A stretch of 64,000 nucleotides of DNA, taken from NCBI GenBank assembly GCA_035628915.1, contig DASPIW010000039.1:161113-225112 (forward strand), given 5' to 3'. Each line of letters opens with the position of its first letter. Position 1 is the first letter of the stretch. The DNA is from JARBUG01 sp035628915. GTDB lineage: Bacteria; Bacillota; Sulfobacillia; Symbiobacteriales; Symbiobacteriaceae. Of the stretch, positions 23,819 through 30,054 are shown piece after piece. The position numbers and the translations under genes were made by a program. Below the pieces are notes generated by a model. The model ran no database searches and was not told the DNA's origin. It saw nothing but the letters and a program-made list of their open reading frames with translations.

Positions 23819-25273
23819 ATGCCTCGCAAAGATCCTGTCGGATCTCCACTCGCTTCGCTCGTTCCGATCCTCCAGGCCGTGGGGGGCCTGTCCCTCTCGG
23901 GCTATGCCTGGGCCGTGTTCGACCCGACCGGGTTTTCCGCCATGGCCGCCGCCATCGTTCCAGCCTGTCGGCTAATCGGCGCCGGCTGCATCACCGGAGG
24001 CTTCGCATACGCCTGGTGGAAGAGCCGACGGCGCCCGCTAACGCCGACCCATGAAGACTGGGCCTGTGGCACGTACATAACCGGCTTACCCGGCAGTGGC
24101 AAGACGGCATTTGCCTACCTGCTCGCTCACGAGTTTTGCCAGCGGGGCTGGGGCTGGATTTGGATCAGCATCAAGTCCAGCCTGCCGCTACTGTCCTACC
24201 TGCCGCCCGAGGCCCAGGGGCGATGCCTCCTGTTTGCGCCGTACTCCGACCACCCCCTCGGAATCAACTTCCTTCGCACCTACACCAACAGTAGCACCGA
24301 GCGAGAGCTAATTGCCGATCAGGCCGCAGAGCTGTTTGAGCGCCTCCATTCGGCCATGTCCGGAAACATGCGCGAGCTAATTCGGATGGGCACGCTGGCG
24401 CTACTGCTGTGGGCCGATCACCAGAGAATCGAGGTTACGCTATGGGAGCTGTACCGCTTCTTTCAGGAAGAGGCGTTCCGCGGCAAGGTCCTCGCTACTG
24501 CACCAAAGCCGGTGCGTGACGCATTCGGTTCCGACGAGATCCGCCGCCAGACGCTGCAGGCTGTCCGGGCACAGCTTAGGCGGGCAGTGGCCAGCGAAAA
24601 CCTATTGGTTGCGCTGTCGCAGCAAGACGGGATCGACCTCTGGCGGGTCATGAACGAAGAGCGCTTCTTGGTCTGCGACACGCCCGAGGCGCTGCTGGGG
24701 CCAGCTGTCGCCGGCTTCCTGTGCACTGTCATCGCCAGCCGGGTCCAAATGCTGACCAGTCGGCGACCGGTGGCTTCCCGCCCCTTCGGGTGTTTCAATG
24801 ACGAGTTCCAGGAGTATTCAAACCCGAGTTTCGCCAAGGGAATCGCCACCGGCCGGGAATTTGGTCTGGCCTGGGTGCTCATCCACCAGAGTCGTGCAAA
24901 CCAAGCCATCGGTAAGGAGGTCAGCGGCGCGGTTCATCTCTGCGGGAACCGTTACTATTTCCAGCAAACGCCCGAGGACGCGAGGGCGGCCCTTGAAGCG
25001 ACCGAGGAGCGCTGGGAGAAGAGCGAGTTCACCCACTTGCCAAAGCGCCACTATCGGGCGCTGAGGCGGATTCACGGCCAGCCGGTGGTCACGGACGGAG
25101 TCACCCCGGACCTACCGGCGCCAGACCCCGACTTGGCGGCTGCTGTGATCGAGCGCTCCCAAACGGGACCCACGAGAGTGGAGATCCTGGCTGCTATCCA
25201 GAAGCGGAAGGTGGTAGGACGGAATGATGACCACAACCGAGAAGGGACGCCGGCGGCAGCGGGCACTGTTTGA
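23819..25273 (+). CDS. Coupling-protein-like conjugation ATPase (first copy)
   Basis: The 484-residue protein has two N-terminal hydrophobic segments (about residues 12-30 and 40-66) and then a P-loop ATPase with Walker A GLPGSGKT at residues 89-96. A Walker B-like FGCFNDEFQEY follows, and then ATGREFGLAWVLIHQSRANQ, the sensor region of VirD4/TraG-type coupling proteins. Coupling proteins bring the DNA-relaxase complex to the secretion channel. AAGGGGTGA lies before the ATG. The next gene, a replication-relaxation protein, overlaps its end by 50 bases, mirroring the pair at 29161-32342. Confidence 0.75.
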   Translation: MPRKDPVGSPLASLVPILQAVGGLSLSGYAWAVFDPTGFSAMAAAIVPACRLIGAGCITGGFAYAWWKSRRRPLTPTHEDWACGTYITGLPGSGKTAFAYLLAHEFCQRGWGWIWISIKSSLPLLSYLPPEAQGRCLLFAPYSDHPLGINFLRTYTNSSTERELIADQAAELFERLHSAMSGNMRELIRMGTLALLLWADHQRIEVTLWELYRFFQEEAFRGKVLATAPKPVRDAFGSDEIRRQTLQAVRAQLRRAVASENLLVALSQQDGIDLWRVMNEERFLVCDTPEALLGPAVAGFLCTVIASRVQMLTSRRPVASRPFGCFNDEFQEYSNPSFAKGIATGREFGLAWVLIHQSRANQAIGKEVSGAVHLCGNRYYFQQTPEDARAALEATEERWEKSEFTHLPKRHYRALRRIHGQPVVTDGVTPDLPAPDPDLAAAVIERSQTGPTRVEILAAIQKRKVVGRNDDHNREGTPAAAGTV

Positions 25274-25865
25274 CTTCCTCGGCCAGTACGCCGCCGCCAC
25301 CACTGACCAATTGGCAACGCTCATTTGGGGTGGCAACGGGCGGTTGGCAAGGCAGCATCTGCTAGCCTACACCCGAGCTGGTCATCTCCGCCGTCTTCCG
25401 CACCCTCTGTTCCGAAACGGGGCCTATGTCTACACCCGCAGGCAGTCGGCCACGAGCCATACTCAGAAGGTGCTGCACCACCTGTCCGAGGTTGACTTCT
25501 ACCTCGCCGTGGTACGCCACCTGGGCCATTATGGAGCCCGAACTGTGGCGGAGATGGAATGGGGGCAGGGACTGGTGCCAGACCAGACGGTGATCTGGAG
25601 GGACGCGGTCTGGGCCGTCGAGCACCACCTCAGCGGCCAGTTTGGGCACGCCGGGGACTATCAGCGCTTTATGGAAGAGGAGGGTTACGTGCTCAGCCAC
25701 TGGTGGCGGGAGCGGCTCAAAATGGGATTGCTCGTGATCACGAGCGGCGCCGGTGCAGTTGATCATGTAGTCGCACAGTTGAAGCGATACACCCCCCCAG
25801 GCCTAGTCTGGCGGGTTGGGACCCGTGAGGCAGTTCTCAAGGATCCGGGGTCCTGGCTCAAGTAG
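25224..25865 (+). CDS. Replication-relaxation family protein (first copy)
   Basis: The 213-residue protein has an N-terminal winged helix (RALFDFLGQYAAATTDQLAT, RLARQHLLAYTRAGHLRRLP). A domain with HTQKVLHHLSEVDFYLAVVR, a central DQTVIWRDAVWAVEHHLSGQ and FMEEEGYVLSHWWRERLKMG follows. This order of winged helix, short strand region and D...E nuclease-like core matches the Replic_Relax family of Gram-positive mobile elements, linked to DNA processing. The start overlaps the upstream ATPase gene. The reaction it carries out has not, to my knowledge, been settled. Confidence 0.7.
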   Translation: MMTTTEKGRRRQRALFDFLGQYAAATTDQLATLIWGGNGRLARQHLLAYTRAGHLRRLPHPLFRNGAYVYTRRQSATSHTQKVLHHLSEVDFYLAVVRHLGHYGARTVAEMEWGQGLVPDQTVIWRDAVWAVEHHLSGQFGHAGDYQRFMEEEGYVLSHWWRERLKMGLLVITSGAGAVDHVVAQLKRYTPPGLVWRVGTREAVLKDPGSWLK

Positions 25866-25884
25866 TGAAGGGAGGGCGAGCAAC

Positions 25885-26022
25885 ATAGGCAAGCAGTCGA
25901 AAGGATTCCAATTGGGGGTCCGCTGCGGACGGGCGTTACTAGAGCTTCTCGGGGCTCGGGAGGTCATCCGGGAAATGGATCGGGAAGAGAAGCGGCGCCG
26001 GCGGAAAAGCAGGGAGAAGTAA
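25885..26022 (+). CDS. Small basic protein, uncertain start
   Basis: An open frame ending at 26022 encodes a helical, highly charged tail (LLELLGAREVIREMDREEKR then RRRKSREK). A strong ribosome-binding site, GGGAGGG, stands 8 bases before an ATA at 25885-25887, which would be a rare start codon. A TTG at 25912-25914 after AAAGGA is an alternative giving 36 residues. It may be a real small DNA-binding or regulatory peptide. No family is recognised. Confidence 0.35.
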   Translation: MGKQSKGFQLGVRCGRALLELLGAREVIREMDREEKRRRRKSREK

Positions 26023-26144
26023 GGGTAGGGCGACTCGCCCACAGCCGATTCGTTATACAACGTTACCCTAAAAAGGAAAACAAAGGGCGGCGGCGAAGTA
26101 CATTGGTTGACGGGTCATTCCAATAGCTTAGGGGTGGAGACCTG

Positions 26145-27059
26145 ATGGACTTGGAGAGCTTCAGCGCTGCCGCTCGCGAGTTCTATCAGCAAGGCCAGTA
26201 CGGCGCTCTGGTGGCATACACTGGAGTAGTGCTTGACCACATCACCCAAGAAGCTGTTTCGCCCGAGGCTGAAGCTGCAGTCCGGCTCTGGCGTGGAAAC
26301 GGGTACTATGGCTTGGGCCGCCAGGGAAGCGCGGTCAGTTGCTATAACGAGGCGCTCAGTTTGGTCGTTGAGGATGAAGCCCCAGTCCTGGCGTCCCAGA
26401 TCCTTACTTCATTGATGACCGTCTATGCTGCCACTCCCGAGTATCAGGAGTTCGACACCCTCCATAACCGATACCAGGCCCTTTGCCAGGGGTACCCTAC
26501 TGCGAGCAGGTGGTCTCCGTGGGTGCTGTACAACAAAGGTGTCTGCCTCGAATGGTCGATGAACTTGGAGGCGGCAGTGTCCGCATATGAGGATTGCCTG
26601 CGTGCCTGTGCCAACACGCATCTCGACGGCGTGGCGGATTTGACGGCCGCAGCGTTGAGCAACGCTACGGGGGTCTATCTTCAGTTGGGTCGATTCAAGG
26701 ATGCAAAGGAGTGCCTTGCTGCTGATCGATCCGGGTGGTCTGTCGAAAGGCGCGCCATGATGGAGATCTACGAGGCGCGCTGCCTCGTCCTGACCGGCGA
26801 GGTATCAAGGGCCCGTGCAGTCATCGCCAACGTCAAGGACTTCCCTGGGCTCAGTGAGGCAACCATGGCTGAGTTCTGCTTGACGTCTGCCCTTTGCCAC
26901 AAGGCGGAGGGGAATACGTCCGCCGCGCGCACCGCGGCATATCAAGCCGTGGATTACGCATATAAGGCGCGGCCGGAGCATGCAGCAGCGAGGGACAGTG
27001 CTATCAGGCTGCTGCGTAGCCTCAGCAAGGATAGGACAAAGGAGGGAATTGAAGAGTGA
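26145..27059 (+). CDS. TPR protein, probable peptide-responsive regulator (Rap-like)
   Basis: The 304-residue protein consists of five or six tetratricopeptide repeats, for example RLWRGNGYYGLGRQGSAVSC, VLYNKGVCLEWSMNLEAAVS, NATGVYLQLGRFKDAKECLA and TSALCHKAEGNTSAARTAAY. It has no DNA-binding domain and no signal peptide, so a cytoplasmic protein-binding role is likely, as for Rap proteins. GGTGGAG precedes the ATG. Its stop overlaps the start of a 41-codon gene for a secreted peptide, as in rap-phr cassettes of Bacillus elements such as ICEBs1. It is shorter than Rap proteins (about 380 residues), so an RRNPP-like assignment is an inference from the arrangement. Confidence 0.72.
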   Translation: MDLESFSAAAREFYQQGQYGALVAYTGVVLDHITQEAVSPEAEAAVRLWRGNGYYGLGRQGSAVSCYNEALSLVVEDEAPVLASQILTSLMTVYAATPEYQEFDTLHNRYQALCQGYPTASRWSPWVLYNKGVCLEWSMNLEAAVSAYEDCLRACANTHLDGVADLTAAALSNATGVYLQLGRFKDAKECLAADRSGWSVERRAMMEIYEARCLVLTGEVSRARAVIANVKDFPGLSEATMAEFCLTSALCHKAEGNTSAARTAAYQAVDYAYKARPEHAAARDSAIRLLRSLSKDRTKEGIEE

Positions 27060-27181
27060 GGCGTGGTTTGGTGACCTTATTGGTACTGCTGGCCACTTTG
27101 GTGAGCATGACAAGTACGAGTCTCTTCGGGTTCGGTCCAATTTTGCCCACAGCGCGTACTACCGCCGTGAGTGGCCGATAA
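27056..27181 (+). CDS. 41-residue secreted peptide, candidate Phr-like signal
   Basis: A GTG at 27056-27058 overlaps the TPR gene's stop (GTGA). AAAGGAGG lies about 10 bases upstream, a very strong ribosome-binding site. The peptide has a basic start (MRRG), a hydrophobic core (LVTLLVLLATLVSM), small residues at a possible cleavage site, then TSLFGFGPILPTARTTAVSG and a final Arg. This is the pattern of Phr-type pre-peptides, whose mature signal is a short C-terminal piece re-imported through the oligopeptide permease. A strong terminator follows 14 bases later. The mature sequence cannot be read from the gene alone. Confidence 0.65.
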   Translation: MRRGLVTLLVLLATLVSMTSTSLFGFGPILPTARTTAVSGR

Positions 27182-27194
27182 ATATACATAACAC

Positions 27195-27232
27195 AAGAGG
27201 TCCGTGGCCGCTGATAAGCGCCCGGACCTCTT
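27195..27232. terminator. Bidirectional terminator between peptide gene and XRE gene
   Basis: AAGAGGTCCG and CGGACCTCTT form a perfect 10-bp stem with an 18-base loop. The right arm reaches the stop codon of the convergent XRE gene. T-rich sequence follows on both strands (TTATCCTATTG on plus, TTGTGTTATG on minus). Confidence 0.7.
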
Positions 27233-27761
27233 ATCCTATTGTTCCCTGCGCGTGAATTCGAGGCCGGGGTACGTAGAACCATGCGACCGGAAGACCCACG
27301 CAGTCTGCAAGGCGCTCAATCACGGTTGGTCCCGGATCGGACTGGCCCTGCATTGCCCGTCTCAGGGTTACTGGCTTTATCAGGAGCCGGCTTGCTATCC
27401 GCTCTTCAGAGAATAGCGCCTGTTCACGGTTGGTGAGGAAGTTGACAATGATGGCCATGCGCTCCGCTGTGGTGGTGTCGGCCAGCTGGTTTTCCATGAG
27501 TCGCAGGTATTCGTGGAGGTCTGCCTTTATCGCTTCCACGCGCGGGCTGTCTCGCCGAGCACCTGGGCGCCCTAGCAGGTAATCAACCGTCACCCCGAAG
27601 TGATCCGCGAGCGTGAGGAGCGTGTCATAGGGGGGTTCAGTCTTTCCGGCCTCCCAGAGCGCCACAGCGGTTCGCGTCTGTCCAAACAGATCGGCAATGT
27701 CCTGCATGACTTGGCCTGCCTCTTCCCTCAACTCACGGTGACGGCTCCCGAAACTGCTCAC
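27231..27761 (-). CDS. XRE-family transcriptional regulator with two HTH-like segments
   Basis: The 176-residue protein has an N-terminal XRE domain (DIADLFGQTRTAVALWEAGK then TEPPYDTLLTLADHFGVTVD, ending YLLGR). A middle helix follows, and then a second HTH-like segment (EERIASRLLIKPVTLRRAMQ, VIERLADCVGLPVAWFY). The GTG start at 27759-27761 follows GGGGGTGAG. It is transcribed away from a sigma-A promoter at 27894-27922 that faces the conjugation genes. This layout is like ImmR of ICEBs1 and suggests the element's main repressor. Confidence 0.82.
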   Translation of the reverse strand: MSSFGSRHRELREEAGQVMQDIADLFGQTRTAVALWEAGKTEPPYDTLLTLADHFGVTVDYLLGRPGARRDSPRVEAIKADLHEYLRLMENQLADTTTAERMAIIVNFLTNREQALFSEERIASRLLIKPVTLRRAMQGQSDPGPTVIERLADCVGLPVAWFYVPRPRIHAQGTIG

Positions 27762-27893
27762 ATCGGCTCACCCCCTGGGAGTGCCTCCATTTTACCACTG
27801 ACCGGCAGCGTATGCCATGCGTTAAATAACAGGAAGCTGCGTTACTCCTGTGGATTGAACTTCGTGTATGGCACATTGCGGCAACAAAATCGG

Positions 27894-27922
27894 TTGACAG
27901 ATCTCTTGGGACTTTCTAGGAT
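27894..27922 (+). promoter_or_regulatory. Strong sigma-A promoter facing the conjugation genes
   Basis: TTGACA (27894-27899) and TAGGAT (27917-27922) are 17 bases apart. The promoter lies in the 303-base gap between the divergent XRE gene and the small membrane protein gene at 28065. Two related words in this gap, GTATGCCAT near 27810 and GTATGGCAC near 27866, could be repressor sites. It probably drives the operon running to about 38170. Confidence 0.65.
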
Positions 27923-28064
27923 GTTATTAGATGAATAACAAACCCTGGTCACATACCTCTTCGTATTGGTCGTAGCCCCCAAGGCGTTTGCCGCGGTGGT
28001 TTCGACCATTTTCTTTCCCGAGATCGACGATGGCCAAGCCCAAGAAAAAGAAAGGATGAGGTGC

Positions 28065-28220
28065 ATGATTCTGTGGCTTTCCTGTGCGGCTGCCGTCATC
28101 GTGTGCATCTACGGATTTGCCGCTCTGCTTGACCAGGGTCAGAAGCGGGAGCAAGCCATTCGGGTGGTTGCTGGGACTCTGACAAGCTATGCGGTTGTGC
28201 ATTTCCTCCTGAAGCTGTGA
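28065..28220 (+). CDS. Small membrane protein
   Basis: The 51-residue product has a hydrophobic N-terminal segment (ILWLSCAAAVIVCIYGFAAL), a charged middle (DQGQKREQ) and a second, weaker hydrophobic segment (VVAGTLTSYAVVHFLL). The ATG at 28065 is preceded by GAGG and AAAGGA. It is the first likely gene after the strong promoter. A nine-codon frame, MAKPKKKKG, lies directly upstream (28030-28059) and could be a leader. No family is recognised. Confidence 0.5.
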   Translation: MILWLSCAAAVIVCIYGFAALLDQGQKREQAIRVVAGTLTSYAVVHFLLKL

Positions 28221-28283
28221 CTCACGGCCCTTTCTCGTGGGGATTGCCCATAATCCCATCTCGTGGATGAGGAGGAGTGCAAG

Positions 28284-28727
28284 GTGGTGGCAGTCGTCGC
28301 AACGTGTCGAGGTGAAGAATCCCGGGCCTTCACCGCGCGGGTCGGTCCGTGTGGCCACATCGAGGTCCGGCCGACAGGGCTGCTGGTGACAAGAGCCGAA
28401 GCCGAGGCGCAAGCCATCGACCTGGAGGCGCAGATTGTTTATGCCGTCAGCACCTACCGCTATCTGAGCGAGACCAGCGGCAGCCGGCGAGCCAAGGTCA
28501 GGCGCCTTCACCCTGATGGGTCAGTCGGCCCTGTTCTGTGGCGCTACACCGCACAGGTTGGCGAAGAGTCACGGGTCTGGCGGGCCCGGGTGCTGGATCT
28601 GAGCGCCCTGCGTGAACAACTCCGGTCCGAACTGGCTATAGTGGCGGCCGGCTGCCCGCTGATGCTGGAGAAGGTGTCGCTGGAGTTGGTGGCAGTGGAT
28701 GATGTCCACTGTCGATTGCGGATCTGA
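28284..28727 (+). CDS. Hypothetical protein of the conjugation operon
   Basis: The 147-residue protein has no recognised domain. It looks like a mixed alpha/beta soluble protein, with RGEESRAFTARVGPCGHIEV near the start and RVLDLSALREQLRSELAIVA near the end. I chose the GTG at 28284 (GGAGG 8 bases upstream) over a GTG at 28263 that precedes the ribosome-binding site. It sits between the small membrane protein and a long gap before the second replication-relaxation gene. Confidence 0.6.
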   Translation: MVAVVATCRGEESRAFTARVGPCGHIEVRPTGLLVTRAEAEAQAIDLEAQIVYAVSTYRYLSETSGSRRAKVRRLHPDGSVGPVLWRYTAQVGEESRVWRARVLDLSALREQLRSELAIVAAGCPLMLEKVSLELVAVDDVHCRLRI

Positions 28728-29160
28728 AGACCAGCTGCGACCCCGAGAGGGCCTTTCTTTAGATCACATCCTTCGGGTAGCTGACAATGGCAAACACGAG
28801 ACAAAGCTGGCGGGCTTGGTAGATCCCGTTGTGAATCCGGGGCCAGATTGGCGACTCCCGTTAGGTACAGCATCATGCTCCTGCATAGCTCTTGGCAGTG
28901 ACTGTCTTGCTTGACCGCCGGATTTAGCCGCCGGTGTTGTGCAATTCGGGCGGCCCCGCAGGCTAGCCGGGGCCTTGCCGGGCTTTCAGTCTGACGGCCA
29001 GCCACTCGCAGACTACTCCCCATCAAGCTACCCGCTTAACGGGGACCCCTCCCTCCTGGTGGCCGCTGGCCCCCAGTCGGGCGGAGCGGGAGCAGCGCCG
29101 GCATCGGCGATTGGAACATCGAAACGAGGCTGGCTTAAACAGTTGAAGGAGGTGAGTTTC
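28728..29160. other. 433-base non-coding gap, possible transfer-origin region
   Basis: No gene is supported here; the open frame through 28939 begins before any ribosome-binding site. The gap holds an inverted repeat, GGCCCCG (28952-28958) with CGGGGCC (28968-28974), and CCGCCGG repeats just before it. It lies directly upstream of a replication-relaxation gene, the sort of place where an oriT is often found. That is only a suggestion. Confidence 0.35.
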
Positions 29161-30054
29161 GTGGGGAAACCTGCCTATCCGCAAACAACTGACGAAGTGG
29201 CCAACGCCCTCTTCACAACCTCCGTTGGCCCGGGCTGGGATCTCCTCACCTGGTTGGCCCAGGTCCGCTACCTGACCGCTGAACTGGTGGCCCTGCGGTT
29301 TTACCCTACGGCCCGCGGGGTACGATCGGCCGCCCACCGCCTGACGCAACTAACGGAGTGGCGAGTCGGTGGAGAGCCGCTTATGGCGATACGGCCTGCC
29401 CGAACCCGGCGGCCCATTTACTACCTGACTGAGGCGGGCGCCAGACTCGTGAGTGACTACCTCCAACAGCCCATCCGGGCCTTTTGGCATGACGCCCTGG
29501 GGCGTGTGTCAGAGGGAATCGTGCAGCACTACCTGGCCGTGACCGAGTTTGAGGTCGCTCTCAGGTGGCATGCCGCCCGAAGCGCGGGCGAGGTGCACAA
29601 CTGGTACCGAGAACCGGTGATCGAAACGGAAGCCGGCGAACTCCGGCCCGACGCAGGGTTCACCTACTCGCAGGGTGGGCGTACATGGTGCTACGCGGTG
29701 GAAATCGACCGGGCTACCGAAGCACCGGCGAAGTTCGCCGGCAAGCTGCCCAAGTATGCTTCGCTGCACAAGGCGGCGCGGTATCGGGTTTATTGGGAGG
29801 ACCTGCCGGACTGTCTGGTGATCGCCGTGGCGGGCGGCATGACGCGAGCACAACGGCTGATGGCGGAAATCAACCGGCTCCCCCGTGGCCCTGATGAATA
29901 CCGACGGTTCAGGTACGTGGCCGCCGAGGAGATCTACTACCTCCCGCCATCGGTCGGCGGGCAACTCCCACAGGTGGCAACAGGATTCGAACTTGCGGCG
30001 TGCTTGGTCACCAACAAACAGGGAGAGATCGTGAGAAGGGCGGTGTTCGGGTGA
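29161..30054 (+). CDS. Replication-relaxation family protein (second copy)
   Basis: The 297-residue protein starts at a GTG with GGAGG 8 bases upstream. The N-terminal winged helix includes WLAQVRYLTAELVALRFYPT and SAAHRLTQLTEWRVGGEPLM, then RRPIYYLTEAGARLVSDYL. The core has EGIVQHYLAVTEFEVALRWH, ELRPDAGFTYSQGGRTWCYA and VEIDRATEAPAKFAGKLPKY. The D...E pattern (RPDAGF and YAVEIDR) is the conserved Replic_Relax core. It is longer than the copy at 25224. It overlaps the next ATPase gene by 4 bases (GTGA). Confidence 0.78.
   Translation: MGKPAYPQTTDEVANALFTTSVGPGWDLLTWLAQVRYLTAELVALRFYPTARGVRSAAHRLTQLTEWRVGGEPLMAIRPARTRRPIYYLTEAGARLVSDYLQQPIRAFWHDALGRVSEGIVQHYLAVTEFEVALRWHAARSAGEVHNWYREPVIETEAGELRPDAGFTYSQGGRTWCYAVEIDRATEAPAKFAGKLPKYASLHKAARYRVYWEDLPDCLVIAVAGGMTRAQRLMAEINRLPRGPDEYRRFRYVAAEEIYYLPPSVGGQLPQVATGFELAACLVTNKQGEIVRRAVFG

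Noticed and set aside
28952..28974. Inverted repeat as a proven oriT
   Set aside because: Position is suggestive, but there is no recognised nic site and no known relaxase to compare with; kept only as a possibility.
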